Assembly (NCBI GenBank): GCA_015847255.1 | Contig: JADLZK010000246.1 | Span: 1 to 64,000, forward strand | Length of the DNA: 64,000 bases | Source of the DNA: Hyparrhenia diplandra | Lineage: Eukaryota; Streptophyta; Magnoliopsida; Poales; Poaceae | Direction: 5' to 3' | In this document: positions 11,568 through 23,079 of the stretch, piece by piece | Numbering within the stretch: the first letter of the stretch is position 1 | Layout: each line of letters starts with the position of its first letter | The notes under the pieces: model-generated | Told to the model about the DNA's origin: nothing | Database searches by the model: none | The model's input: the letters and a program-made list of their open reading frames with translations, nothing else | Position numbers and translations under genes: made by a program

Positions 11568-13345
11568 TGTTGATATTTCTAACACGATCCAAATTAGGAA
11601 GGCGAGAGAAATATATATATGGTATCTATCTAATCATGTTAGCTAGAATGTGGAATTAATCTCACGATCCAACAAAGGCGGAGTTAGGTGGTGTTAGTTG
11701 TGGGGTGTAATCTCAGTATCATTATCCATAGTGGAGTTAATCTCACTAGGATATGTACTCAAGGTATACCACTTATTTCTAGGCATTACCTACATACTAG
11801 TCTGTCACCCTAGCAATAACGCTCTAAGAAATGCGGGTATGGTATTCTTGATAGGTCTTGATAAAAGATTGAACATGATATCTGCAAGCGCACAGATAGG
11901 AATACCACTGTAGCACTTCACCGGGAGTCTATCCAGGTATCGTATTTATATTTTACCACAGGGAAGGGGAAGTCTATGGAAAGTAAGAGAGATAGGGTTG
12001 GCTAATGATTTAGATTGTGATTTACTTATGAGATCCACTTGCAGTTGTATAATGCAGAGTAGCCATATGCACCAAACAATACTCATAACAGGATAAGTCA
12101 CAAGATAAAGATAAATAATAAATGATAACTACCCAAGTCTAAGATCATGGTATGCCACTAGTATCATATGAGCTATTAACATGACATAGAAAGAATAGAA
12201 AGAATATTTCTAAGATACTCATAATCATATGTCAATGAATACTACAATTAGTGCAAATACATCTAGCTATCATGGCAAGGTTGCAATACATCTACACATG
12301 GTAAGCATTACCAATGACAATCAAGGACGAAACTTGATCGTCACCGTAATTATGGCTCAACTTGGCCTATCATTCGGAGGGTGAACTCCAAAGGACTCAA
12401 CAGATTTGTCACTCTTACGATCTAAGACACGTCCCGGAATGTAGGGTGCAACCGCAGATAAATGTTGTATAAACACCATGTTTACACATTGCTTATCACC
12501 CACTAAGTGATCATCAAAGTGGATGCTATACGATTCCATGCATAAGATATAAGACAAACTCACTAAACTAAATATATAATCATAGCATGCATGGATACAT
12601 ATCACTAAGAATATAATCATTATATAGAACAAAGTCATATCAATTGTATTCCAACAAATATACTTATAGATTGGATACAAGAGAGAAGCCACGAGAAACT
12701 CTGCTCCCGCTACTTCTTGACTATCAGGAATCCAAGATGAACTTGACTTCCTCTAGAGCTATCTAGGTAGCTAACTACTTCTAATATGATGAACTAGGGC
12801 TTAAGAACTAGACTTGGTTGGACTTGAGTAGAACTGAATTGGTTTGAGTTACAACCGAATTAGGGTTTAGCCACGGGGTCGAGTGGTGGTCTTCTTATAT
12901 AGGCCTCGGCGATAAACAGGGACCCTTGGATCAAACCGACCTTGGACAACGGTGTAGATACAACCTCAATGTCGGTGGTAAACCGCCATAGAAATCTGAG
13001 GCCGACAGGTGGGACCCACCTGGCGGTCGCCAGAGATGATCCTGGCGATCGCCAGGGGTCTGAGCCACACCTGTGTCTCGTTTCTCCTGGTGTCTTCTAG
13101 AATGTTTTAGTCCACTTTTTGGGTTGAGTTGATTCACGGTCAAGTCTTGTCATCGTATGAGATGTAAACTCTTCGGATTCTCACCGTTCTTATCTGCTTT
13201 TATTGTTTAGTCCCTGCAAGGTAATAGAATACCAAAACTCGTAGAAATATGTTAGTTAGACCCCTAGACTTATGTTGATATTCATCTTAAGCCCTTATTT
13301 CATGTTTAGTTGGCTAATAATATTATGTTATAACAGGTGTCAACA
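11568..13345 (-). mobile_element. Solo LTR (1,778 bp), gypsy-like
   Basis: Read on the minus strand it starts TGTTGACACC and ends ATCAACA, with inverted ends TGTTGA/TCAACA. It is flanked by the perfect 5-bp duplication GTAAC (11,563-11,567 and 13,346-13,350). A TATA box on the minus strand (cctatataagaag, about 12,892-12,904) lies about 440 bp into the LTR. No primer-binding site, polypurine tract or pol sequence lies between the duplications, so unequal recombination has probably left a single LTR. Confidence 0.78.
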
Positions 13346-13350
13346 GTAAC

Positions 13351-13755
13351 CAACTACTAGAATGTGCGGTGGGCACGTCTTTACTGAGCCACGCCATCCT
13401 ATGGTCACCTTGACACCGCACGCCGTCCCTACGGCCGACGGGCGCGCGCGCCGTGCGGGCGCGGGCTCATTTAACGTGCACCACGGCGTGCACAGACTTG
13501 CTAACAAAGGCAAAAACGAAAGCGGTGTCCTAGTGTATGCACATGACGGTGATCAGCAAGGATTAAGTTCAACAGCCAAAACTGTAAAGTTTGTTTGCAT
13601 TGTGTCGATCGATGTTGCAAGATTCTGATTTGGCGTGTTTATTTATGGATGGGCTGCATGCAGTAGCTAGTAGTCTCATACAGAGGAATTCGAGTGCATT
13701 TCAGAAAAGAACATGATCGGAATTTGAGTGCATTTCAGATTCTTTTGATACATTC
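13351..13755. other. Intergenic DNA, GC-rich patch with small palindromes
   Basis: No gene recognised. About 13,410-13,495 is very GC-rich with short inverted words (ccgcacg/cgtgcgg; gtgcac twice). It may continue the LTR-like sequence interrupted at 11,567. Confidence 0.35.
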
Positions 13756-14283
13756 GACAATTTGGCGTGCCAAGGCGCCCGTCCCATCCCAAATGTTCTC
13801 CTACCATATGGCGTAGCTATTCCGGCAACGTGCCGTTTGATGGCGTCGAGCTTGAGGAATTGCACCATCATGACCCAGAAGCGGGCATGGTCGCCGCCGG
13901 CCACGTCGCGGACCGTGCGATGGCCGACCATACGGCTGAAGGCCCCGCTGTTCCGGGCCGCCGAGCTGGTGAAGAGGAACTTGTTGGCTGCAGGCCGAGG
14001 AGGAAGGCCGTCGGGCGGCGGAAGAGGAGAGCCGCGACACGGCCGTAGGCCGCCGCCCATGCCGGCGCGAGCCATTCCTCGGCGGTGTTGGCGCGGAGGG
14101 CGCCGCAGAGGCCGAGCGTCTACCCGACGACCGGTAGGTCGAAGGAGCCGGGAGGGAGGGGCTTACCCGTCGTCTTGCATAGGCGCCGGCGAAGAGGAGA
14201 CAGTAGAGCAGCGGGAGCGAAGCGACGAACGCGACGAGGATGGCTAGTGTCGCTGCCATCATCGTCGTCGAATCAGCATCCAT
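13756..14283 (-). pseudogene. Cytochrome P450 fragment, CYP728-like
   Basis: The minus strand starts MDADSTTMMAATLAILVAF, a hydrophobic membrane anchor. After a one-base frameshift (near 14,165) it gives KPLPPGSFDLPVVG, the proline-rich hinge of P450s. Further blocks in other frames read ANTAEEWL, AANKFLFTSSA, FSRMVGHRTVRDVAG and HARFWVMMVQFLKLDAIKRHVAG, which I associate with the N-terminal third of grass CYP728/CYP716-like enzymes. It then runs into unrelated DNA near 13,800. The I-helix, ExxR and Cys heme-binding motifs (about 300 residues) are absent. Truncation and at least two frameshifts make it non-functional. Subfamily assignment is from memory of the family pattern. Confidence 0.75.
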
Positions 14284-14745
14284 TGCTTTGCGCCTTTACT
14301 TCAGCCGGGTGCTGTGTGAATATTTTTTTTTTCTAATCTGCTTAGTGCTTCATCTAAAATTCTGAATATATTGAAAGATTCCATGGCTTGAAGCGTGGTG
14401 GAGGCAATCATTAGGAGGGGATGGAATCAAGATTATTAGTGGAGTGTAGCCCGGGTAGTTTCAATCCAGACCCTGCATGCGTGATTCCAGCCGCGAATCG
14501 AGATGAGCGGCCCGGACGGTAGCACCTGGCACCGCTGCGTCGGGTGCAGACCCTTTTTCTGACAAACCGTATCAAATACGCGTACGGCGAGGAGACCCGC
14601 GGAGGCCTTGGTGATTATGGACGCAGAAGATGTTCCTGTACCACGGAATCCTGTACCGATGCTGTACTCAGACCTGTCGTCCCTCGGAGTTGTACTATTA
14701 ATTGTCTCTCCCACCATTTCGAATTCATTTCAACTCTCCACCGTT
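14284..14745. other. Intergenic DNA
   Basis: Moderate GC, without splice or family signals I can recognise. Confidence 0.4.
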
Positions 14746-15800
14746 TCAGATCCAGATCCGGGGCCTCTCTCTCTTCCCGGCGCTGGCCGCCCCTACTCCC
14801 TCTCCGTCGCGCCCCACCTCTCCCGGTCGTCGCTCCTCCTCCCTCCAGCGCGGCGCAGGATGAAGGTATGCGGCGCTACGGGCGACGCTGCCCGGCTCGC
14901 GTGGTTCACCAGCGCGATATGGGATGGAGCTCTGCGGCGCCTCGCCCCGCACGCGGAGCAGGTCAAGGCCAAGCATGGGAGCTGAGCAGGGGCGCGGCGG
15001 GATCTCTCGGCGGAGGCCGGCTGGAAGCTCCTCTCCGGCGGCGGCGGCCGGATCCGGCCTCTCCCTCCCTCTCGGCGGCCGGATCAGGGGCTGCCCCGAC
15101 GGCGGGCCTCCCCTCCATATCGGCGCCCCTCGTCGCTCCCTCCGTTGGCCGGCCAGCACCCCTCCTCGCTCCCTCCGACACGGGCGCGTCATGGCGGACG
15201 CGGCTCCTCGAGCTCCCCGCCACAGAGCTCCTCCTCGACATAGGCAGCGGACGGACGGCGCGACGGCGAGCTGCTCGAGCAGGCACGCTTGCACAGCTTC
15301 CTCCGGTGACGCATCTGCTCTCTTCCCCAAGCGACGGGCACGACGGTGGCCAGGCCGAGCCAAGCGGCTGCGGAGCTCCTCCTCGCGCGTCGTCGTGATT
15401 GGGGAGAAGGGGAGACCGGGGCAGCGGCCATCCCCGCGGCCAGCTCGTGCGGTGGCGGCGGCGGCATCGCGGAGCCCTCCTGCTCCGGTGGTGGCGGCGA
15501 CAGCGAGTGGGCGAGTGGCTCGACGGACGATTCCGGGGCGAGCGGGATCTCCGGCGGGTCTCAAAGGCGGCGTCTCCTCTCTCCAGCGAGCTCCTCTCTC
15601 CTCTCCTGCTGCCTTGCTCTCTGTCTCTCTGCGGGCCGGAGCTCCGGCGGCTGCTGCTCGAGCTCCGTCGCGCCGCTCTGCTCCGCCCTGCTCTGCCGGT
15701 GGTTGGCGATGGCGCGTAGGATGGCCAGCGTGGCAAGTACCGGAGGTCCGCTTCTCCGCTTCTCCCCACGAGCAGCAGCTTCCTGTCGGTGACTCTTTTC
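14746..15800. other. GC-rich island, no recognised product
   Basis: High-GC, CT-rich DNA open in several frames on both strands, as expected from composition alone. It could be a 5' UTR/first-exon block: ATGAAG followed by a GTATGC donor occurs at about 14,860. It could also be a captured gene fragment. None of the translations shows a known motif. Confidence 0.35.
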
Positions 15801-16444
15801 CATTTTCTTACTTGCTTCTTCATTTTCCGGGTACTGAGCGGTACCAAACCTGACGAGTGCTAGAGGAGTGTGGGATTGGAAAGGTCGGATTAGCATGCTT
15901 GGAAGGCTGTTTAGTACCCCAATGTGAACACAAAGATTTTTCTCTCGCATTTTTCAATGTTCATGTCATGGGTCTTCTTTTTTTTTCTCTCGCTCATCTT
16001 TTAATCTCAGCAAAGGTTGATTTCTTGCCAAGTTTCTGTTGTTTTGCTTGTCCGCGTGTGAGATTTTTTTCATTTGTACACATATGATCTCTTCTCTCTC
16101 TCTCTCTTTTTTTTTTTTTGCAACATTGATTTCTCGCAAGGTTGATTTTTCATTATTCATCGTCCCCATCTTTTTTTTACCGTACTTTCTATGTTCATAT
16201 GCTGTGTAGGGTCAAAAGTTAATGTTGAAAGTTAGTAGCCATGAATTTGTAGTTGAGCATGTGCAGTACATCACGTGTTCCCATCTGTTCATATATTAAA
16301 AATTTATCTTGATGTCATGTGTAATGGTAAAAGAATTTTGTGTGCAGGTAAAAAATTTGTGTAAGTGTTGAATCCGTGCAGTGCAAATGTTGTTCATTAT
16401 GAGTAGTTGCTACGTTGTTGTTGATCAGGTAATCATCTCCTGAC
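15801..16444. other. AT-rich, intron-like DNA with (CT)n-T(n) tract
   Basis: Composition flips sharply from the preceding GC island to T-rich DNA. A pyrimidine microsatellite (ctctctctctctc then a T-run) lies at about 16,088-16,120. No coding sequence seen. Confidence 0.5.
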
Positions 16445-16745
16445 CATTAGATGGTGCTTGAGAATTAAAATCTTTTGATTTTAATGTTTACATCATCGTG
16501 TTCTGTTCTACTTTGTGTTCATTAATTATTGTTCTTTTTCTCGTTCATCTGATGTGTTAGTATAATGATCATTAGATATTCCATATTAGATATTCCATAA
16601 GAATCGAAAACTTTTGATTTTAATGTTTTTATTAGCACGTTCCATTCTGCCATGTACTTAATTATTGTTCTTTTGTTGTTTGTGAGATGTGTTCAACTAC
16701 GGAGCATTAGATGTTCAATGAGAATCAAATGCTTATGGTTTTTCC
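16445..16745 (+). repeat. Degenerate tandem repeat, about 125-135 bp unit
   Basis: Two full units (16,445-16,569 and 16,570-16,704) and a partial third (from 16,705) each begin CATTAGAT. They share 'ttttgattttaatgttt', an 'acgttccattctgcc'-like block and 'taattattgttctttt' in the same order. The units are clearly diverged from each other. Confidence 0.7.
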
Positions 16746-16863
16746 TCCTCTTTTTGCAATGTAGTTAATTGTGTAAGAGATCATGCAGAGCAGATTTGCT
16801 GTTTGAGCATTTGTAGTACCCTACATGTAGGTTTTGTAGAAACAATTTTCAGCTTGGTATTTA

Positions 16864-17324
16864 GGCCTTGTTTGGCCTTGTTTAGTTGCCAAAAAGTTTT
16901 GGCAAAAAACTTTTGGGCTCGCCTATTAGGAGTATTAAACATAGACTAATTACAAAACTAATTACATAGATGGACGGAAAATCGCGAGACGAATTCATTA
17001 ATTCTAATTAATTCGTCATTAGAGATTATTTACTGTAGCATGGAGTTGTCTAATCATGACATAATTAGGCTCGTTAGATTCGTCTCGCGATTTTAGAAGT
17101 GTTATGAAATGGGTTTTGTCATTAATCCACATTTAATACTCCTAATTAGTGTCCGAAATGGGTAGTTGGGAAAATTTTTGGGAACTAAATGGGGCCTTAG
17201 ATGGTGAAAGTTTTGGTGAAAGTGGTGAAATTTTTGCATTGGAAAGCGTGTCATGTGAGAGGTGGCACGGTCTGCGATGCGAAAATTTTTGGAATCTTTG
17301 GAATTTTTGTGTGAACTAAACAGG
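16864..17324. mobile_element. Outer Tourist-like MITE, interrupted
   Basis: The outer element starts ggccttgttt after TTA at 16,861-16,863. It resumes after the inner MITE with 'tagatggtgaaag' and ends 'gtgaactaaacagg', the inverse of 'cctgtttagttcac'. Removing the inner element and one TTA restores ggccttgtttag, which matches the inverse of the far end. The right-hand duplication is imperfect (TAA). Confidence 0.5.
16874..17196. mobile_element. Inner Tourist-like MITE (323 bp)
   Basis: Ends are ggccttgtttagttgccaaaa and, inverted, ggccccatttagttcccaaaa, next to TTT on the left and TTA on the right (a PIF/Harbinger-type 3-bp duplication with one change). The interior carries the paired blocks 'atcgcgagacgaat' and 'attcgtctcgcgat', a hallmark of a very abundant grass MITE family. 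Confidence 0.8.
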
Positions 17325-17799
17325 TAAAAAATTGATTCGTGATGAGCAATTAATGAGCATGTTTGGTACTTATCGTGTACGCTTATAATCATGTTTATTG
17401 TTTTGATAATCATGTTTAGTATCCACCATGTACACGTATAATCATGTGATTCAAATTAAGTAGGAATATCAATTTAAAATGGCTAAATCGTGAGATGTTA
17501 GTAAATGATTACGGGAGCATGTTCAATACATAGCTTGAACTACAACAGAAATATAAAATGACTAAAAATAACTCTAGACAGAATATTAAATTTGAATCAC
17601 CGAGTGTAGGGGACCGGGACAGTGAACGAGAACTACATGTGCAGTGTGCGCTCAAACTGCACACCTGGTATACATATGCTGATCAGGTTCGGTCAGCGTT
17701 AGGCTATCCACTCGTGGTACTCCATTTTCATTTTCATCCCATAAAAGCAATATTTCTGCCTAGTCATCGAGATTTTACAATCCAGTACCAATTTTTCCG
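17325..17799. other. AT-rich intergenic DNA
   Basis: No gene, tRNA or repeat recognised. Confidence 0.45.
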
Positions 17800-18930
17800 C
17801 ACCCGTCATCCCTTATATCCCGTACCCTATACCAACAACCACCTCGTGGGACCCACGCGTCAGAGATTTTTTCCACTCCCTCTCCCTTATCCGTTCGTCG
17901 GCGCATCCTCCCTCCCATTCCACCGCCCGCACGCCCCCACCTTCTCTCTCTCGCCGGACCCATCTCGAGCATCCCGTCGGCGGGCGGCGCAAAGACGCGG
18001 CGGGGCGCGGAGGAGAGAGGCGGCGGTGCCCCCTCGAGCTCTCCGCGGGGACGGCGGCCCCCCGGGGCGGGCGGATCGAGCCATCGGAGGAGGGCGGCGG
18101 CGAACGGGAGCCCGGGATGGATGGCGGCGGATGAGCTTGAGCTCCGGCGCCGGATCTGCGGTAGCGGCGGCGGCGCCCGGCGCCCCCTCCGTCCCGTTCC
18201 TCTCCCAAGGCCGGCGAGCCCGAGGTCCGGCCATCTCCCCCACGAGGGGGAGGCGGGCGAGGGGGGCGGGAGGCCCGTGGCGCGACGGCGGACGGGACGG
18301 GAAGGCCGGCGGCGCGACGGCGGGACGCCGCCACACCGGCCTCCGGCGGCTCCTCGTGTGCCCTCCCTCCGTCCGCCCCCCCTCCTCCCGGCGACATCGA
18401 GTAGGAGCTCCCCGACCCGCCCCCGGCCCGGCGGGTGGAGCGGGTGGCGCGGGCGGGCGGGGCGGGCGGGCGTGGGTGGAGCTCGACCCATCCCTCGCTT
18501 TGGCGGGCGCGCGGGTGAGCTCCGCACACGGCGTGGGCCGTGCCCTCTCCCGGCGGCGGAGCTTCGTGCGCGCGTCCTCTTTCTCAGCGCGCGCGCCTCT
18601 CTCTCTCCCCCGCTTACGGATCACCGCCGGCGAGGCGTCATCCCGGCGTGCCGCCGTTGCTCCTCCCGGCCGCGCGGGGAGCCGTTGTTCTTGCGATGCG
18701 AGGTGGGGGCGGGCGGGGTGTAAGCGCGCGCGCGGGACAACGTTGGATTTGGCGATCGCCGCGCGCCGAAGCGGGACGCCCCGCACGGGTTACCGTCCCT
18801 AGCGGGAAAAAAAACGATAAACCCATATCGGGCGTCCCGCATCGTGCTGCGATGGCGCGCCGGTCTGGGCGGCTGTGGGAGGAAGTATATCTGGATAACG
18901 ACAGCGACGTGCAGACATGCCAAAGCCAGG
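17800..18930. other. GC-rich island with no recognised product
   Basis: About 1 kb of extreme GC content, open in most frames on both strands. The 414-codon plus frame at 17,558-18,802 is low-complexity Arg/Ala/Gly/Pro and shows no domain. It could be a CpG-rich 5' region or a captured gene fragment. Confidence 0.35.
18771..18840. repeat. Inverted repeat, 11-bp arms
   Basis: gcgggacgccc at 18,771-18,781 is exactly inverted at 18,830-18,840 (gggcgtcccgc), leaving a 48-base loop. It could form a hairpin or be a very small foldback element. Confidence 0.55.
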
Positions 18931-19912
18931 TGTTGACACCCAAAAATGGCGTGGTCTAAGTCACGGTAAAAATCGGACTTAGACCATACGGACTCACAGC
19001 GCGTCGGCCCAGTCACAAGCGCAGCGCGTCCGGTCCAAGTCACCGCAAATTTCGAGGAGGATCGAAAAAGGGCTCTCGGAACATGACCAGGACTCACAGC
19101 GCGTCCCGGTCCGACGAATCGAATCGTCGGTCCGGTCGGTCCGCGCCCCACGACGGTTTGCGGACCTTTCGTTAAACCGATCGGACTGCCGACCAGGACC
19201 GTCCGGCCACCTCCTCCGTGAGTCCGGCGGTCGGTGGAATCGCCGATTTGGGGGCATCGGCCGGAAGCACCCATGCGTCCGGCCCGGCGTCCGGTGCCGT
19301 GGTCCGGTCGAGGTTACGCCAGCGATCGGGCCGCGAGACCATCGGAAAAACCGGCCGGACCCGTTGGCCGGGAGCGCCCGGTCGGGGCCGATCGGCGTCC
19401 GGTCGGCCGACTTGACCCCATGTCCGTCACGAGATCCGAACCGATTTGTTTCCAATCGTGTTTAGGTCGGTTTTGATGCTTGGAAACGTCAAGGACGGTT
19501 TTCTAAAAGGATAAGGCCACCCTCCTCTATATAATAAAGAGGTTCATGGCGATTTGATCCCATCTACATCCAATCGACAATCAATCTACCTCCTATCCCG
19601 TTTGTAGGTCATCTTCTTCTCTCAACCCCTCTATCCTGGCTGTTTCGGCGGCAAACTCCGCGTTCTTCGTCGGCGTTCTAGGCGGCCACGCTGGTCCTAG
19701 AGCACCCCCTCACGTGCGCCCTCCCGACGGGTCTTCCCGAGGTGCGCTCGAGGTTCTTCCGGCCGTCACCGAGCTCCACGCGCCCCTACCGATCCCTAGA
19801 TCGGTTTGGGCCACGCCTGCGGTGCTTTCGCCGCTTCAAGGTTGTGTGCAACCTTAGGTGGCCCAAGCACCCTCTCGGTGTGTTGATGTGAACCCCTAAC
19901 TTTACGTCGACA
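18931..19912 (+). mobile_element. Solo LTR (982 bp), gypsy-like
   Basis: Starts TGTTGACACC and ends GTCGACA, with inverted ends TGTTGAC/GTCGACA. The flanks are CCAGG (left) and CTAGG (right), a 5-bp target duplication with one C-to-T change. A TATA box (ctctatataataaag, about 19,525-19,540) lies in the usual LTR position. No internal retrotransposon sequence follows, so this is a recombination relic. It shares only its first ten bases with the start of the solo LTR at 11,568-13,345. Confidence 0.75.
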
Positions 19913-20343
19913 CTAGGAATAAAAAAATCCTAGTCTAGATTGTGTGGTCCAGGATGCAAGGGCAACCCGTCCCCGAGGGTCTGTGATGCTTGCGGCAGCT
20001 TTGCTCTCAAAAGTCATCTGCCTTTCACATCTCTCGAAGTAACTTTATGTCTAATCTCACTGTACAACCGGTCCCTTTTGTGCAGCTCTACCTGACTGCT
20101 ACAGTGCCAATACGTAGCCAACTCAATTTTTTACTCGCGAATACGCCGTTCGGTGGCAGAGATCTCACGCGACCCGGTGCAGATCGATGGACTGGACTGA
20201 AACCACCCGGGCTTCAAGGTACAGAAAAGCTTTTTCGGAGGGATGCCATTGGAGTACCAAGGACAAGCTGGTATAAAGTCAGATCGTCATGTTTCGCTTT
20301 GTACTAAGTGCATATTTTTATTGGTAGTGGTTATGATCTGACT
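19913..20343. other. Intergenic DNA
   Basis: No gene or family signal recognised. Confidence 0.4.
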
Positions 20344-20389
20344 GACGAGATGATTTTTTTTTTTTTTTTTTTTGAGTGGGACGAGATGA
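20344..20389 (-). repeat. Minimal poly(A) insertion with target duplication
   Basis: The 10-bp word gacgagatga occurs at 20,344-20,353 and 20,380-20,389. Between them lie 20 T and 'gagtgg', that is ccactc plus poly(A) on the minus strand. This is the structure of an extremely 5'-truncated LINE insertion. Confidence 0.6.
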
Positions 20390-20517
20390 ATATTAGACTA
20401 TTCATGTTCTGTGTGTCGCCCTGCAAGTCTGATAAGATGTGAATGTTAATTAAGGACTTCCATTTACTTAAGCCTAGCTAATCCCTCGGTTGTAATACTA
20501 TACGTAAGATGGTCATA

Positions 20518-21420
20518 TGGGCCGCTCAGCACGACACGCCACGGGTACGACCGCGGCACTGCACGGTGCGGCACGAACAGCACTTCGTGCCGTGCTGGGC
20601 GGCACTACGGGCTGGCCGTTGAGCACAACACGAGCACGACGGGCGAATTTCCGTGCCGTGCCCGGCCGCGATGGCACGGTGACGGCCCATCGTGCGATCA
20701 TGCCCCGCCGACCCGCAACACAACGCCGGGGCACACGGCCAAGTCGCCGCTATCTCCGCCCGCCCCGCGCGCCCGGCCCCGCACGATTGAGACTCGGTAT
20801 GTCGCGGGCGGATCTCGAAGCATGCCTCTAGATTGAGGCCGGTCGCCGCTGCTGGAGGCGGAGAGGAGAGGGAGGAGTAGACGGAGGTGGAGAAGCGCAC
20901 CGGCGAGGACCCCTCGAGCACCGCCGGCCATGGAGTCGAGGCCAGCACCGCCGTCGGGCCCCTGCTCCTCCGACGGAGAGGAAGGTGAGGGAGGGAGGCT
21001 TGCCAACGCAGGGAGGCAGAGGCCGGCATGGGGAGGAAGATTCGGCCGGGGAGGGAGGCCCCTCCTCCTCCGTCGTCGCCTTCACCCCCAACGAGTCGGC
21101 TCCGCGGGCTGCGCATGGGGGTTGTGCTAGGTGCTAGGGTTTGGGGGTGGGTGCGGCCGTGCGGCCGCATTATACGCCATCGACTTGGGCCAGTTGACTC
21201 AGATGGGCCATGGGCCGTGTGCCAGCCCACTGTGCCGCGTCGGGTCGGCTGACTTCGTGCCGGGCTGGGCCGACACTACGGGCTGGCAATGGCGCCCAAC
21301 ACTAGCACGAGTTTGGGCTGGGCCGGCACGGGCACGAAATTGGTCATGCCGAGCCATGTTCGTGTCCGGTGAAATTTGCGTGCTTTGGGCTGGCCCATGA
21401 GCGATGAGGACTGATTCCTA
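20518..21420. repeat. GC-rich block between two similar 65-bp direct repeats
   Basis: 20,582-20,646 and 21,253-21,315 share the pattern 'cttcgtgccg-gctggg-ggcactacgggctggc...agcacgag'. Such words are common in a GC-rich class of grass DNA transposons, hAT-like as I remember them. The 0.6-kb interior is GC-rich, with short frames on both strands and no recognised motif. Element ends and target duplications were not found. Confidence 0.4.
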
Positions 21421-21944
21421 CAGGGGAACAGCGAATTGAAAGATTGAAGAGTGCATCTGGTGGTTAGATCTTCACTGTGGCAGAGTAGGTACTTTCTCAA
21501 TTTTGAATATGTGATGTCAACACAAGAAAATTAGATCAAAAGGTCTGTGTGCCAGGGTTATGGGATTGGACCGAGATGGTCCGAATGTTGCCAAAATTCG
21601 TCCATCTTGGGAGAGCCCAGAATGAATTTAGTGCTTCAAAATTCAAATATTTCCCAAAATCTATCCAAAATCCTATTGAAATTTGTCCATTTCGGTTAGG
21701 ATCAATTTTTCTCAAATTGAATCCCAGAACCTTGTTGTCTGCACGTTTGCATGATTCAACTAACTTGATTTTTAGAAGAGAAAAATGTGTCCATCATATG
21801 TTTTTACATTATTCTCAACACAAATACTGATTGGGAATAAAATAAAAATCAGTATATAATACAAAAGGATAATCAAAATCAGAGTCTACTATTAATTATC
21901 CATCCATTTTAACAAAATCGTGCAAAGAAGAACAATCCTTACAT
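21421..21944. other. AT-rich intergenic DNA
   Basis: No coding or structural signal recognised. Confidence 0.45.
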
Positions 21945-22300
21945 CGTCACGCTGCAACAGAGATCAAATTCATAGTCAACATGCTCCCTAAAAACGATGG
22001 AGGAATATTCTTTCCTCAAAAATCAAATAATTATGTGTACACCAAATAGCCCACAAAAAGAGGCCAGAGTCCAAAAAGATATTTTTTCTTTCTTTTATAT
22101 GCCTATTAACCGATTTATAAGCATATGATTTATTGAAAGGTGCGGTTATTAACTGAGGTCCTATATATGCAACTTGTGGAAACGGGTTAACCAACATAAT
22201 TTAAAGCCCATTAGGCTTATTTAGGAGATGAAGTCAACATTTTAACAAACAACTTCAGCGGGGGGAGGAGAGTGGTTGCCCAAATATCGAACAGTGTGCT
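21945..22300 (-). pseudogene. LINE C-terminal (zf-RVT tail) fragment
   Basis: On the minus strand, short blocks LFDIWATTLLPPLKLF (22,296-22,249) and SGLFLWAIWCTHNYLIFEE (about 22,060-22,005) match the Trp-rich tail after the RT domain of plant LINEs ('W-IW-RN---F'). Stops separate them. It is a small, old fragment. Confidence 0.5.
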
Positions 22301-22302
22301 GT

Positions 22303-22337
<35 letters not shown>

Positions 22338-22345
22338 GAACAGTG
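22286..22345 (+). repeat. Minimal poly(A) insertion with target duplication
   Basis: The 11-bp word atcgaacagtg occurs at 22,286-22,296 and 22,335-22,345. Between them lie only 'tgctgtc' and about 32 A. This fits an ultra-short LINE-driven insertion into the older LINE fragment. Confidence 0.6.
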
Positions 22346-22395
22346 GAAGTGAGTGCAAAAACTTTGGGGAGCATATTCTTCAGACCACAGGTCAA

Positions 22396-22787
22396 GATTC
22401 ATGAGGGGCTGTTTGGTTCACGGCCGCAACTCGCCGTGCCACGCTCGCGGCCGCCATGGTGCGCAGGCAGTTGTTTGGATGGCGCCGCGCTGCTCGCCAC
22501 GCTACAGTTGTCTTTTGCTGCTGCGCTCTGGCAGTCTACAGCAACAGGTACATGTACAGTAGGGACGGCAGCAGGGAGAGTGGGTGCAGGGAGAGAAGAG
22601 AGTGGGTGCAGGTACATCACGTAGGGACAGAAGCAGTCTGGCTACTAGTACGATGCTGTTGTCGTTTTCTCACTGACGTCGCTTTTGCTTGCTGCTGATA
22701 GCAATAACTGCGCGCGCGGCCGTGGCGAAGTGTGGCGGCCACAGACCAGCGGCGGCGTGGCCGGTTGCAGCGGCAACCAAACAGGCA
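22396..22787. mobile_element. Candidate MITE with ctgtttggtt ends
   Basis: The left end reads 'ggggctgtttggttcacggccgcaac' and the inverted right end 'tgcctgtttggttgccgctgcaacc'; they share ctgtttggtt and gcaac. The 10-bp word cagaccacag occurs on both sides (22,381-22,390 and 22,786-22,795) but does not abut the left terminus, so the target duplication is uncertain. The interior is GC-rich and non-coding. Confidence 0.5.
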
Positions 22788-23079
22788 GACCACAGTACAC
22801 TGGCCGAAGGCAAATTCGGCCGTCGTGTGTGTGCTCCAATCCCCTCTGGCCCAATGCAAATTGAGCCCACATACGTTGGGGGTCAACCGTCAACAGGGGA
22901 ACCAAAATTGTCACCTCCTCATCAGTTCACGTCATATTCCTTATTACATTGACTAGAACAACACACAACTTGAGTTCACATCCTCATCATTATCGTATGG
23001 ATCGGATGCCGTTTTATTCGTACACACGCATGTCACACTAATAGCTCGATCACCGTAGCTAAGCGATATACAGATACGA
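22788..23079. other. 3' flank of the chitinase-like pseudogene
   Basis: No gene or element recognised. Confidence 0.4.

Noticed and set aside
14746..15853. Overlapping 250-300-codon frames on both strands
   Set aside because: Same compositional artefact; no motif, no codon-position signal and no splice-supported structure.
17558..18802. 414-codon open frame as a gene
   Set aside because: Arg/Ala/Gly/Pro-rich with no domain. It begins in AT-rich DNA and runs into a GC island where all frames are open.
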